Of a stretch of 64,000 nucleotides of DNA, positions 9,172 through 18,715 are shown in pieces. The notes beneath the pieces were generated by a model that saw only the letters and a list, made by a program, of their open reading frames with translations, was not told where the DNA came from and did not search any database. The stretch covers positions 372,001 to 436,000 of the forward strand of contig NZ_JOEZ01000007.1 in NCBI RefSeq assembly GCF_000721175.1. The letters are read 5' to 3'. The position numbers and the translations under genes are program-made. Within the stretch, counting starts at the first letter, position 1, and each line of letters starts with the position of its first letter. This DNA is from Streptomyces anulatus. Lineage in GTDB: Bacteria > Actinomycetota > Actinomycetes > Streptomycetales > Streptomycetaceae.

Positions 9172-9264
9172 GCTGCCTCCATGCGATGAGGAAAAGGACC
9201 GTGGGGGACACGAGCTGGGCTCGTGCTGGTCACGCTAGGTTCACCACTCACGGTCCGCAACGCG

Positions 9265-10235
9265 TCACGATGCGTGAGGGTGGTCCTCCGTTGGGCCGTC
9301 CGGGGTGTCCGTCCCCTCCGGGCCCCCGTCCTGGCCCGGATTCCCGCCGGAGTCCCACTCGTCGAGGCGTACGTACTCCGGCAGGGTCAACCGGGCGAGC
9401 GCCCCGCCGTCCGGCGGATTGCCGAAGTCCAGCCGGGCGCCGATGACCTGGGCCTGGCCGAGAGCGATCGTCAGCCCCAGTCCGTGCCCCTTGCCCGCGC
9501 CGTCCGTGCGGAACCGCTGCGGCCCGCCGTCCAGCGGGTACGCCGGGAATCCCGGGCCGTGATCGCGTACGGAGACCACCGCGCCGTCCACGCTCAGCAC
9601 CACCGGAGGGCCCCGTGCCGATGGGCGTTGGCCACCAGACTGCCGATCACCCGCTCCAGGCGCCGCCGGTCGGTCTCCACCCGGGCCGCGCTCGTCACCC
9701 GCACCTCGGTGTCGGTGCCCGACGCCCGGACGACCCGCTCCGCCACCGGCGCGAGATCGTGCGCGGCGAGGTCGACCTGCTCGGTACGGGCGTCCAGCCG
9801 GGAGATCTCCAGCAGATCCTCGGTCGGCGCCCGCATCGCCCGGACCCGGTCGCGCACCAGCTCCGCCGGGCGGCCAGGCGGCAGCAGTTCGGCGGCGGCC
9901 GACAGGCCGGTCAGCCGGGTGCGCAGCTCGTGCGCCACGTCGGCGGTGAACCGCTGCTCGGTCTGGAGCTTGCGCTGGAGGGTCGAGGCCATGGCGTCGA
10001 GCGCGCCCGCCACGATGGCCACCTCGTCCTGGGCGCGGACCGGCCGCGCGGCCCGGGGGTCGTCCACCCGGGCGTCGAGGTCGCCCGCGCTGATCCGGCG
10101 GGCCACCCGGGCGCTCTGGTGGAGCCTGCGGGCGACAGCACGGCGGTACGGGTCGCCGCCGGGACGCGGTGCGGGCGCACGGCTCGCCTCCTCTCCGACG
10201 ACAGCGGTCTCACACTCTGGTCCGACGGCCGTGCG
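9265..10235 (-). pseudogene. decayed sensor histidine kinase (N-terminal loss plus frameshift)
   Basis: Two overlapping reading frames together encode the cytoplasmic part of a sensor kinase. The frame from 10235 to 9594 holds a HAMP-like linker (ARRISAGDLDARV) and the dimerisation/phosphoacceptor helix (VAHELRTRLTGL). The frame from about 9603 to 9265 holds the ATPase end (VRDHGPG, GKGHGLGLTIA). The break near 9600 is explained by one missing base within a G/C run. An in-frame TAG at 10236-10238 closes the upstream side. No start codon, sensor domain or transmembrane helix is left, and there is no adjacent response regulator. The H-box Pro is replaced by Arg. A sequencing error could explain the frameshift but not the missing N-terminus. 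Confidence 0.75.
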
Positions 10236-10302
10236 CTATGCCGGCTTCATGCCCTTGTGTGACGTTACGTGACTCCAAGGGGAGCCCCGGAGCGCCGCCG
10301 GG

Positions 10303-10620
10303 TCAGCGCTGGTACGGGTTCTGTCCCGGCGGGGTGAAGCCGGGCTGCTGCGGGGCCTGGCCGTGGGCGTTGCCGTCCTGCCCGGCCGCGGCCTGGGCGA
10401 GCAGTCGGTCCGCCTCCTCCTTGGGGATCTGCCGCTCCCCGCCGCAGAAGGTGCACTGCGTGGCGTACTTCGTCGAGAACGGGAACAGCGGCACGAAGAA
10501 CAGCGTGAACTTCGTGACCCGCTTGCGCAGGGTGTGGGCCGCCGGATTGCCGCACCAACCGCACACCATCGTCAGGACGGCCAGCTGGTAGAGGTAGCCC
10601 TTGGTGCCGAAAATGATCAT
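10303..10620 (-). CDS. small zinc-ribbon protein
   Basis: A 105-residue protein with two Cys pairs, CGWCG and CTFCGG, about 38 residues apart, forming a zinc ribbon. A short hydrophobic stretch lies between them, and a Gln/Pro-rich tail follows. It resembles the zinc-ribbon proteins found next to membrane or regulatory genes in actinobacteria; the function is unknown. Its ATG overlaps the TGA of the HEAT-repeat gene by 4 bp, so it is the second cistron of a coupled pair. Confidence 0.8.
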   Translation of the reverse strand: MIIFGTKGYLYQLAVLTMVCGWCGNPAAHTLRKRVTKFTLFFVPLFPFSTKYATQCTFCGGERQIPKEEADRLLAQAAAGQDGNAHGQAPQQPGFTPPGQNPYQR

Positions 10621-12788
10621 GTCGTGGTCCCTTTCCCCGTCCCCCGGAGTGCCCGTCGGCACAGCGCCAGGAGCTTTTCGTCCTCGTGGATGTCATGACT
10701 GCCGTACCCGCCGTCCATCGCGTTGTGACGGCGTACGGAGGCGAGTTCGCTCCGCAGGACGTGTGCTGCGGCCGACCCCGCCGGGACCGGCCCCATCCGT
10801 GCCACGCATTCTGCCACCCGGACCCGGACGTGGCGGCTCTGCTCCCAGCCGGCGAGCAGCGCCTCGGTGGTCTCCTGCGACCTGCCGGAAACCTCCCACA
10901 GCGCGATCGCCGCGTCCACCCGCAGCCACAGCTCCTCGTGCGCCAGCAGCCCGCGCAGCCGGGGCGCGACCACCGCGGCGCGCGGCCCGAGCGCCCCCAG
11001 CGCCACCACCGCCGCCCGCCGGTCGTGCACCTGGTCCGACCGGAGGCCCTCGATCAGCACCGGCAGCACCGCGTCGGTGTCCCCGGAGATCGCCCACAGC
11101 GCCTCGGCCGCCTCCGTCGCGGAGGCCGTCCCCGGGCGGCGGATCAGCGCCCGCAGTTCCGGGACGGCCTCCCGCGCGGCGGGGCCGAACGAGCCCAGCG
11201 CCCGCAGTGCCGCCGTACGCAGCCACTCGCCCCGGTACTCCGGCGCCCCGCGCAGCACCCGCAGCACCTCGGGGGCCGCCTCGCCCGCCCGCAGCCCGGT
11301 CAGCCCGGCCAGCAGCGGGCTGGCCCGGTCGTAGGCCCCCTCGTCCAGCTCCACCTCGGCGAGCCTGCGCCGCAGCGTCCCGGCGAGCGGCCGGGCCGCC
11401 GCCCCCAGGTGGCCCACCGCGAACCCCACGTCGTGCGCCACCTGCGGCAGCTCCAGCGCCGCCGCGAGCGCGGGCAGCACCCGGGCGTCGCCGAGGCGCG
11501 CCAGGGCCTTCACGGTGGAGCCGAGGCCGGGCGGGCCACTCGCCCAGGTCCTCACCCAGTCCCCGGGTTCGGCGGCCAGCCGGGCGGCCAGGGCGTCCGC
11601 GGCGGGCGCGGCGAGGGAGAACAACTCCTCCAGCACATGGGACGCGGCCTCGGCCAGCCGGGGCTCGGGATCGGCGAGCTGATCGCCGACGAGCGCCACC
11701 AACTCCTCGTACGGACCGCGCCAGGCCCGTATCAGCCCGCCGCTCATCCGGACCGCGTCGATGCGCTGCCGGCGGTCGGGGCTGCGCAACTGGTCGGCGA
11801 GCAGCGCCGTGCGGTCGCCCACCCGGTCGTCGAGGCCGACATGCAGGGTGCGCAGCAGATCCGCGGCCCAGGGGGTGCCGCGCCCGGCGTTCTCCTGGGC
11901 GGACAGCGACCGCAGCTGCCCCACGAGCGTGGGTGTCACGACCTGCTCGCCCCGGGAGGTCTCCGCCGCTGCCACCGGCTCCGCGTCCACCGGCTCGGAG
12001 TCGACCGGCTCGGCGTCCGGGTCCGGCTCGTCCCCCTCCGGGGCCGCGTCCCCCTCCGGCGCCGAACGCATCTCGCGCAGCAGCCCCGAGACCACCGGCA
12101 CCACATCGCCGGGCAGCCCGTCGGGCGAACAGCGCGCCAACTGGGCCAGGGCCGCGAGCCGCAGCCCCGGGGAGGGCGCCCGGGACGCCAGCCGGCCCAG
12201 CCACTCCGCGACCCGCCCCGCCAGCGGCCGGTGCCGCAGCGCGACCCGCCCGGCCGCCTCCACGAGAGCGAACCGCACCTCCTCGTCGGGCTCCACCGGC
12301 AGCCGCTCCCGCAGCAGCGCGAGCACCCGCACGGGGTGCCGGTGCAGTGTGGCGAGCGCCAGCGGGGCCGCGAGCCGCACCCCGGGGTCCTCGTCGGCGA
12401 TCAGCTCGAAGAACACCCCCGCGCCCGCGGTGACCGCCGCCGCCGCCATCGCGTAGTTCGCGGCGCCCTCGATCTCGTCCTCGTCGATCTCCGCCTCGTC
12501 GTCCTCGTCGAGGTCGAAGCCGCCGATGCTGGTGAGCAGTTCCACCACGCTGCCCCGGTCCTGCACCCCGGGATCCACGACCAGCTCGAACAGGAACGGG
12601 ATGCACGCGAGCGTGCACGCGTACACATCGCCCTGGTGGTGCACCGCGCCGTACATGCCGTCGAGCGCGGCCTCCCGCTCCGCCGGATCGTCGGAGGCGA
12701 GCCCCCGCAGGAGCTCCGGCACATCGTCGGCAGGCCCGTAGGCATGCTCCATCGAGGCCCAGTCGACCTCGTCGATCCCCGAGAACAC
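10617..12788 (-). CDS. large HEAT-repeat scaffold protein
   Basis: A 723-residue protein made of repeated two-helix HEAT/PBS-lyase-like units (for example LRTAALRALGSFGPAAREAV and DRRAAVVALGALGPRAAVVA), interrupted by two acidic segments (about residues 100-115 and 315-345, rich in Asp/Glu/Pro). Such proteins are binding platforms without catalytic residues. GTG at 12788 is chosen because GGAGGGG lies five bases upstream; a farther in-frame ATG near 12961 exists. It is coupled by ATGA overlap to the zinc-ribbon gene, so the two products probably act together. The partner protein is unknown. Confidence 0.8.
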   Translation of the reverse strand: MFSGIDEVDWASMEHAYGPADDVPELLRGLASDDPAEREAALDGMYGAVHHQGDVYACTLACIPFLFELVVDPGVQDRGSVVELLTSIGGFDLDEDDEAEIDEDEIEGAANYAMAAAAVTAGAGVFFELIADEDPGVRLAAPLALATLHRHPVRVLALLRERLPVEPDEEVRFALVEAAGRVALRHRPLAGRVAEWLGRLASRAPSPGLRLAALAQLARCSPDGLPGDVVPVVSGLLREMRSAPEGDAAPEGDEPDPDAEPVDSEPVDAEPVAAAETSRGEQVVTPTLVGQLRSLSAQENAGRGTPWAADLLRTLHVGLDDRVGDRTALLADQLRSPDRRQRIDAVRMSGGLIRAWRGPYEELVALVGDQLADPEPRLAEAASHVLEELFSLAAPAADALAARLAAEPGDWVRTWASGPPGLGSTVKALARLGDARVLPALAAALELPQVAHDVGFAVGHLGAAARPLAGTLRRRLAEVELDEGAYDRASPLLAGLTGLRAGEAAPEVLRVLRGAPEYRGEWLRTAALRALGSFGPAAREAVPELRALIRRPGTASATEAAEALWAISGDTDAVLPVLIEGLRSDQVHDRRAAVVALGALGPRAAVVAPRLRGLLAHEELWLRVDAAIALWEVSGRSQETTEALLAGWEQSRHVRVRVAECVARMGPVPAGSAAAHVLRSELASVRRHNAMDGGYGSHDIHEDEKLLALCRRALRGTGKGTTT

Positions 12789-13027
12789 GCCATCCCCTCC
12801 CCACGACCACGACAGCGCCCGGACCGGCACGCCCCGTGGCGCGCCCTGTCCGTCACACCCCTCCCGGCGCGCCCCGTAGAAGGCGCCTGCGCAGAGTGTG
12901 CACCACGCCTCCGACAATCCACCCGCCACTTGTGGCCTTTCCTCGGGCCGTAACGAGGTCATGACCCGGTCAAGACGATCCGGCTGGGAATTGCCGTGAG
13001 CGGCGCCCCGCCGGCCGGCCCGGCGCG

Positions 13028-13918
13028 TCACACCGGCAGCGGACGTGCCCGCTCCGGATCGTTCAGCGGGGCGAGCAGATCGCCGTGCAGGTCCAGCCGG
13101 GCGGCCATGTCCCCGGCGCGGAACACCAGGGCCCCGGCCTCCCGGCACCCGGCGATCTCGTCCCAGGTGACCGGGGCCGACACGGTGGGCTCGGCCCTGG
13201 CGCGCAGGGTGTAGGGCGTGGCGGTGGTCTTCGCCGCGGCGTTCTGGCTGAAGTCGACGAAGACCTTGCCCGGCCGCAGGGCGCGCTTCATCCGGTGCAG
13301 CGCCAGCCCCGGCAGAGCCGCCTCCGCCTCCACCGCCAGCCGCTTCGCGTACGCGGACACCTCGCCGGAGGGGGTGGGATCCAGCGGGACCAGCAGATGC
13401 AGCCCCTTGGAGCCGGACGTCTTCCCGTACGCGAACAGCCCGTCGGCCGCGAGGCGTTCCCGCAGCCAGAGCGCCACCGCGCAGCACTCCACGACGGTCG
13501 CGGGGGAGCCGGGGTCCAAATCGAAGACCATGCGGTCGGCGATCTCCGGCGCGTCCGCACGCCACTGCGGGGTGTGGAACTCCACCACCAGGTTCGCCGC
13601 CCACATCAGCGAGGCCAGATCCCCCACGACCACCTGCCGGGCGGCCGGGTCCTCGCTCCGGGGAACGCCGGTGGTGGCCACCCATGCGGGTGTACCGGGT
13701 GGCGGATTCTTGGTGAAGAAGAGCTGGCCGTCCGGCCCGTCCGGGTACCGCAGGAAGGACACGGGGCGGTCGCGCAGATGGGGCAGGATCACGATGCCCG
13801 CGGTGGCCGCGTAGTAGTGGAGCACCTCGCCCTTGGTCGTCCCGGTGGCCGGATACAGGACCTTGTCGAGATTGCTGAGCGAGACCCGTCGCCCCTCCAC
13901 CTCGGTGATCGGCGTCAT
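13028..13918 (-). CDS. LigD-type polymerase (NHEJ PolDom), stand-alone
   Basis: A 296-residue archaeo-eukaryotic primase-like polymerase domain, as found at one end of multi-domain LigD. It fills or extends DNA ends, preferring ribonucleotides, during non-homologous end joining. The catalytic Asp pair is visible as DLDPG at residues 133-137, with GSKGLHLLVPL and the family N-terminus LSNLDKVLYP. It has no ligase or phosphoesterase domain, so another gene must supply ligase. It is transcribed divergently from ku across an 85-bp gap, consistent with a shared repair role. Confidence 0.92.
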   Translation of the reverse strand: MTPITEVEGRRVSLSNLDKVLYPATGTTKGEVLHYYAATAGIVILPHLRDRPVSFLRYPDGPDGQLFFTKNPPPGTPAWVATTGVPRSEDPAARQVVVGDLASLMWAANLVVEFHTPQWRADAPEIADRMVFDLDPGSPATVVECCAVALWLRERLAADGLFAYGKTSGSKGLHLLVPLDPTPSGEVSAYAKRLAVEAEAALPGLALHRMKRALRPGKVFVDFSQNAAAKTTATPYTLRARAEPTVSAPVTWDEIAGCREAGALVFRAGDMAARLDLHGDLLAPLNDPERARPLPV

Positions 13919-14003
13919 ACGATAAGAGTCACATGAAATCCCGCCAAAGCGTCTTTGACGGACATACGGCAGGGCATCCTCAGCGGTCGACAAGGGGTGA
14001 ACG

Positions 14004-15119
14004 GTGAGGTCCATATGGAACGGCGCGATCTCCTTCGGGCTGGTCAGCATCCCGATCAAGCTGGTCAACGCCACCGAGAACCACTCGATCCACTTCCGGC
14101 AGATCCACCTCGCCGACGGTGGCCGGATCCGGTACCGCAAGGTCTGTGAACTGGACGACGAGGAGGTCGGGAGCGGCGAGATCGGCAAGGCCTACGAGGA
14201 CGCCGACGGGACGATGATCCCGATCACCGACGAGGACCTCGCCCAGCTCCCGCTGCCCACGGCGAAGACCATCGAGATCGTCGCCTTCGTGCCCGCGGAC
14301 GAGATCGACCCGCTCCAGATGGACGCGGCGTACTACCTCTCCGCCAACGGCATCCCTGCCGCCAAGCCGTACACCCTGCTGCGTGAGGCCCTCAAACGCA
14401 GCAACAAGGTCGCCGTCGCCAAGTTCGCCCTGCGCGGCCGCGAACGGCTCGGCATGCTCCGCGTCGTCGACGACGTGATCGCCATGCACGGACTCCTGTG
14501 GCCGGACGAGATCCGCGCCCCCGAGGACGTCGCCCCCGACAGCGACGTCAAGGTCCGCGACGCCGAACTCGACCTGGCGGACGCGCTGATGGACACCCTC
14601 GGCGAGGTCGACATGGACAGCCTCCACGACGACTACCGGGAGGCGGTGGAGGAACTCGTCGCCGCGAAGGCCTCCGGCGAGATCGTGCGTCCGGCCGATA
14701 TCGAGGAGTCCGGCGGCAGCAAGGTCATCGACCTGATCGCGGCCCTGGAGAACAGCGTGAAGGCGGCCAAGAAGTCCCGTGGTGAGGGGGAGGAAGAGGG
14801 CGAGAGGGGCATGGCGGACGTCCACCCCATCAAGAAGACGACGCAGCGGAAGTCCGCGCCGCACAAGTCCACGCAGCGGAAGCCCGCGTCCAAGTCCAGG
14901 CCCGAGTCCGCCGGTACGAAGAAGTCCACGGCCTCCACAGCCAAGAAGACGACGCAGAAGAAGACGGCAGCCAAGTCGGCCTCTTCCAGATCTACTTCCG
15001 GCTCTTCGTCGAGCTCTTCGTCCAAGGGTTCGTCCTCGGCGAAGAAGCAGGCGTCGTCGAGCGGCCGGAGCACCACGAAGAAGAAGACGGCCTCGCCCCG
15101 CAAGCGAGCCTCGGCCTGA
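14004..15119 (+). CDS. ku: Ku, DNA-end-binding protein of NHEJ
   Basis: A 371-residue bacterial Ku. The core (residues 1 to about 260) starts with the typical SIWNGAISFGLVSIPIKL and forms the DNA-end-encircling homodimer that recruits LigD. Residues about 270-371 are a Lys/Ser/Thr-rich tail with repeated KKTTQKK-like blocks, longer than the core family and likely to bind DNA non-specifically. The GTG start has AAGGGG upstream. It is divergent from the LigD-type polymerase. The extended basic tail is known in some actinobacterial Ku proteins. Confidence 0.95.
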   Translation: MRSIWNGAISFGLVSIPIKLVNATENHSIHFRQIHLADGGRIRYRKVCELDDEEVGSGEIGKAYEDADGTMIPITDEDLAQLPLPTAKTIEIVAFVPADEIDPLQMDAAYYLSANGIPAAKPYTLLREALKRSNKVAVAKFALRGRERLGMLRVVDDVIAMHGLLWPDEIRAPEDVAPDSDVKVRDAELDLADALMDTLGEVDMDSLHDDYREAVEELVAAKASGEIVRPADIEESGGSKVIDLIAALENSVKAAKKSRGEGEEEGERGMADVHPIKKTTQRKSAPHKSTQRKPASKSRPESAGTKKSTASTAKKTTQKKTAAKSASSRSTSGSSSSSSSKGSSSAKKQASSSGRSTTKKKTASPRKRASA

Positions 15120-15130
15120 CCCGGCCGCGC

Positions 15131-15159
15131 ACCGGCCTTTCCCGGTACCGGCCTTTCCC
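15131..15159. repeat. 13-bp direct repeat downstream of ku
   Basis: ACCGGCCTTTCCC occurs at 15131-15143 and 15147-15159, separated by three bases. It lies in the 110-bp gap before the kinase gene. Confidence 0.7.
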
Positions 15160-15229
15160 CGTACCGCTCCCGGTCCCGCCCCACGGCCCCGGCTGCCCCC
15201 TGTCGTACGGCACCCGTACGCTACGGCGC

Positions 15230-16924
15230 ATGAGCGCACAGGTCCCCTCGGGACGGATGATCGACGGCCGCTTCACGCTGGTGGAGCGGCTCGGCAGCGG
15301 TGGCATGGGCATGGTCTGGCGGGCCCGCGACGAGGCGCTCCACCGCGATGTCGCGCTCAAGGAGGTACGGCCCCCGGACCCGGCGCTCGCGGAGTACGAC
15401 CCCGAAGGGGCCCGCACGTTGCGCGCCCGGGTGCTGCGCGAGGCCCGCGCCCTGGCCCGGGTCGACCATCCATGCGTGGTCACCGTCCACCACATCGTCG
15501 ACCCCGGCGAGGACAGCTTTCCGTGGATCGTGATGGAGCTGGTGGCCGGCTCCTCCCTGCACGATCGGCTCGCCGCCGGCCCCATGGAGCCCGCCGAGGC
15601 CGCCGGACTGGGGCGCGGCATCCTCTCCGCCCTCCGCGCCGCCCACGCCTCCGGCATCCAGCACCGCGACGTCAAGCCCGCCAACGTGCTCCTGCGCACC
15701 GACGGCCGCCCCGTCCTCACCGACTTCGGCATCGCCGCGATCCGGGAGTCGACGAGCCTCACCGCCACCGGCGCCCTCATCGGCTCGCCCGACTACATAG
15801 CCCCCGAGCGCATCCGGGGAACCGAGGGTGACCCGTCCTCCGACCTCTGGTCGCTCGGCATGATGCTGTACGTCGCCGTCGAGGGCCGCCACCCGCTGCG
15901 CCGGGCCACCACCCTGGCCACGCTGGCCGCCGTGCTCGACGAGGAGATCCCGCCGCCGGTACGGGCCGGGGCCCTCACCCCGGTGCTGAACGCGCTCCTC
16001 ACCCGGGACATCCCGGCCCGCCCGGACGCCGAGGCCCTCGACCGGATGCTGGCCGAGGCCGCGACGCACACCGGCGGGAGCACGGCCCCGACACCCACGG
16101 AGCCCGTGCGGGACCGCCCCGTGTCCGCGCACACCACGCCCACGCAGACAGCCCCCGTGCGGGACCGCGTTCCGACGGGCTACGGCTACCAGCAGGTCAC
16201 CGGCGACACGTTCCCCACCCCGGAAGGGCGCCGACAGCGCACGTCGCGCCGCGTCCCGATGGTCAGCGCCGCCTCGTCCGTCGTCTCGGCCGTGGTCATC
16301 GCGGGCGTCATCCTCTGGATGGCCGACCCGTTCTCCTCCAAGGGATCCGAAAGCGAGGACCGCCCCCGCGACAGGGCGAGCGCACCCCAGGCCTCAGCCC
16401 CGGCGCCGAACCCGGTCGCCGACGCGTCGGACGACTCCGGCGACCCGGGCGAGAAGGACGTACCGGAGGCCGGGAACCTGCTGACCCCGGACGGGGCGCG
16501 GACGGCGATCAAGGCGCTGAAGCCACTCATGGGCGGCACGAAGGTCACCGACTTCACCCTCTACGACGCGTACGCCTCGGCCCAGGCGCCGCTGAAGTTC
16601 AACGCCGCGCTGTACGACCGCTTCAGTTACCGCGACGGCCGGGCGAAGAGCGACGGGGTGGGCGGCACGCTGATGCCGGGGGACACCACGGTCGACCTGG
16701 ACTCCGTCGACTGGGACGCGCTGCCCGCCCTGCTGACCACGGCGGAGAAGACGCTCAACATCCCGGAGCCGGAAAGCCGTTACGTGATCGTGGACCCCTC
16801 GTCGCCCTTCCACGAAGACCGCCCGGTGCTGCGCGTCTACGTCTCCGACAGGCACGGCGGCGCCTACCTCACCGCGCACCTGGACGGACAGGTCATCGAG
16901 AAGAACCCGCGACCCAAGGGCTGA
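15230..16924 (+). CDS. transmembrane Ser/Thr protein kinase (PknB-like)
   Basis: A 564-residue Hanks-type kinase. The N-terminal kinase domain (about 14-275) has the Gly loop LGSGGMGMVW, Lys44 in VALKEV, the catalytic HRDVKPAN (Asp147), DFG at 165-167, and the SPDYIAPE activation segment. A Thr/Pro-rich linker, one transmembrane helix (about 345-366) and an exported C-terminal domain of about 190 residues follow. There are no PASTA repeats, so the sensor is something else. It converges with the next gene, and their 3' ends overlap by 32 bp. Substrates are unknown. Confidence 0.92.
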   Translation: MSAQVPSGRMIDGRFTLVERLGSGGMGMVWRARDEALHRDVALKEVRPPDPALAEYDPEGARTLRARVLREARALARVDHPCVVTVHHIVDPGEDSFPWIVMELVAGSSLHDRLAAGPMEPAEAAGLGRGILSALRAAHASGIQHRDVKPANVLLRTDGRPVLTDFGIAAIRESTSLTATGALIGSPDYIAPERIRGTEGDPSSDLWSLGMMLYVAVEGRHPLRRATTLATLAAVLDEEIPPPVRAGALTPVLNALLTRDIPARPDAEALDRMLAEAATHTGGSTAPTPTEPVRDRPVSAHTTPTQTAPVRDRVPTGYGYQQVTGDTFPTPEGRRQRTSRRVPMVSAASSVVSAVVIAGVILWMADPFSSKGSESEDRPRDRASAPQASAPAPNPVADASDDSGDPGEKDVPEAGNLLTPDGARTAIKALKPLMGGTKVTDFTLYDAYASAQAPLKFNAALYDRFSYRDGRAKSDGVGGTLMPGDTTVDLDSVDWDALPALLTTAEKTLNIPEPESRYVIVDPSSPFHEDRPVLRVYVSDRHGGAYLTAHLDGQVIEKNPRPKG

Positions 16925-18581
16925 CCACCGGTGTGACCGGGTCCGGTATCAGGGGCAGGTCCAGCCCGAACGGATTCCGCTCGATGACGTACGTGCAGCT
17001 GGTGTACGTGTAGCCCGGCCGGACCTTCGACCCCGAGGAGTAGCTGTCCACCCCGGCGGTCGCGCCCGTGCCGTGCTTGTAGAGGAAGTGGTACTCCCCG
17101 GCGGGAAGCCGAAGCCGTGCCTTCGGGTAACTCCTGCCGCTCGCCTTGCAGGCCTGCCGCGCGCCGGCGGAGGCGCCGTACCGCTCACAGCCGGCGCAGG
17201 CCTTCAGGGTGACGGTGCCGGTCACCGGGCCGGTGTAGAGCACCTCGACCGCGTTGGGCGCGTCATTGCTGATGACCAGCTCCATCCGGGCCCCGCCGGG
17301 CCGCTTCGACGACGGCAGCCGCTTGCCCGCCGCCGGCCGGTCGTCGGCGATCTCCGCGGCTATGGCGATGTCCCGTGCCCGCCGCACCCGCCCGTCGCTC
17401 TTGTACGTCCGCGCGAAATCGGTCAGCGTCGTGCGGGCGTCGCCGAACTGCTCGTCCTTGAACTGGTCGACACCGCAGGCGTACACCCCGTCCAGGACGC
17501 CCTTGTCGGCTTCGGCGCGCAGCGACTTCACGCTCGCGGCGGGGAGTTCGGACGCGGTGGTGCCGAGTCCGCGCAGCACCGCGGTGGCCGCGCACGGCTC
17601 GGTCCCCTTCAACGCCGCGACCTGGGCCTTGATCCGCTCGCCGATCGCCGGCCCCACCTGCTGCGCGGGCGCGGACTCGGGGAACGTACGCAACAGCTCG
17701 CCCAGCTCCGCGCCACCGCCGCCCGTCCCGCCCAGCCGCGACACACCGCACCCGTACAACGACGCGGCGAGCGGCTCGTCCGGCCATGCGGCGAGCTCGC
17801 CCAGCACGTTCGCGTCCACCGAGTCCGGCAGCGTCCGCAGATACGTCAACGGCGCGACGGCTTCGCAGTGCCGCTTCTCGGCGTACGGGGCGGAGACGGC
17901 GTCGTAATACGTCTTCAGGCGGTCCGGGACCAGCTTCGCGGCCCGGGAGCCGGGATGGTCCTCGCCGAGCGCGCGATAGACGCCGAGCGCCTTCTCGTAC
18001 TCGCCCTTCACCGAGCCGAACGGCTGCCGTGAGGCCGCCGTGACCCGCTCGTCCCCGGCCGCCAGCCGCTCCAGCAGCATCTGCTCCCGGGCCTCGTCCC
18101 GCGCGGAGCCGTACACCACGGCCCCGCCCGCCGGCACGGCCAGCAGCACCACCCCGAGACCGACCGCGACGACGGGCCGCCACGCCCCGCCCAGCGCCGA
18201 TCGCCCGGCGATCCGGGCCCCGTCCGCGGCGGCGAGCACCAGCACGAGCAGATACCCGAGGAGAACACTCCCGGGCACCCCGTCCGGATCGGCCGGCAAC
18301 GCCACCCACAGCAGCACCGCCGTGGCCGCCCAGCACACCGCGGCCCGCACCCATCGCCCCAACAGGGCGTAACCCAGCCCGAGTCCGGTCAGATTGAGCA
18401 ACGCGGCGGCGACCGCACGCAGGGCCGCACCGGGCGGCGGCGGCCCGACGGCCGGCGCACGGGAGGGCGGTGGGGGAGGACTGAACCCGGGCGGCCCGCC
18501 CGGAGGCGGCGGCCCGGCCCCGCCCCAGCCGGGCCCGCCGGCTCCCTGCCCCGCGGTCCCGTACTGCTCACCTGACTCCAT
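16893..18581 (-). CDS. multi-pass membrane protein with large exported domain, unknown
   Basis: A 562-residue protein. A Pro/Gly-rich N-terminus (about 60 residues) precedes three or four hydrophobic helices (about 70-180) and a large exported region. The exported region has tetratricopeptide-like helical segments and several Cys residues in pairs (YGCGVSRL, YACGVDQF, KACAGCERYG). The Cys pattern suggests disulfides outside the cell. The last part (about 440-562) looks like a beta-rich domain. It converges with the Ser/Thr kinase, and the coding ends overlap. I do not recognise a family. Confidence 0.7.
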   Translation of the reverse strand: MESGEQYGTAGQGAGGPGWGGAGPPPPGGPPGFSPPPPPSRAPAVGPPPPGAALRAVAAALLNLTGLGLGYALLGRWVRAAVCWAATAVLLWVALPADPDGVPGSVLLGYLLVLVLAAADGARIAGRSALGGAWRPVVAVGLGVVLLAVPAGGAVVYGSARDEAREQMLLERLAAGDERVTAASRQPFGSVKGEYEKALGVYRALGEDHPGSRAAKLVPDRLKTYYDAVSAPYAEKRHCEAVAPLTYLRTLPDSVDANVLGELAAWPDEPLAASLYGCGVSRLGGTGGGGAELGELLRTFPESAPAQQVGPAIGERIKAQVAALKGTEPCAATAVLRGLGTTASELPAASVKSLRAEADKGVLDGVYACGVDQFKDEQFGDARTTLTDFARTYKSDGRVRRARDIAIAAEIADDRPAAGKRLPSSKRPGGARMELVISNDAPNAVEVLYTGPVTGTVTLKACAGCERYGASAGARQACKASGRSYPKARLRLPAGEYHFLYKHGTGATAGVDSYSSGSKVRPGYTYTSCTYVIERNPFGLDLPLIPDPVTPVVSPWVAGSSR

Positions 18582-18702
18582 GACGGTCCCCCCACCGAAG
18601 AGTCGCAAAAGTCCAGGCAACTCTGCCCGGTTCCGTCACACTTCACGCGCCATCATGGCGACCTTCTTCACGTGCCGCACCACCTCGCACGCGCCCGCCC
18701 TC

Positions 18703-18708
18703 TAAACT
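18703..18708 (+). promoter_or_regulatory. candidate -10 element of the glyA transcript
   Basis: TAAACT lies about 10 bases before the riboswitch begins, at the right distance for the 5' end of the RNA. No good -35 is seen, so the call is tentative. Confidence 0.4.
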
Positions 18709-18715
18709 GACGAAT

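Noticed and set aside
10617-13685. A 1022-residue open frame covering the HEAT-repeat gene and its upstream region
   Set aside because: The upstream part is antisense to the LigD-type polymerase gene and of low-complexity composition; the GTG at 12788 has a strong ribosome-binding site.
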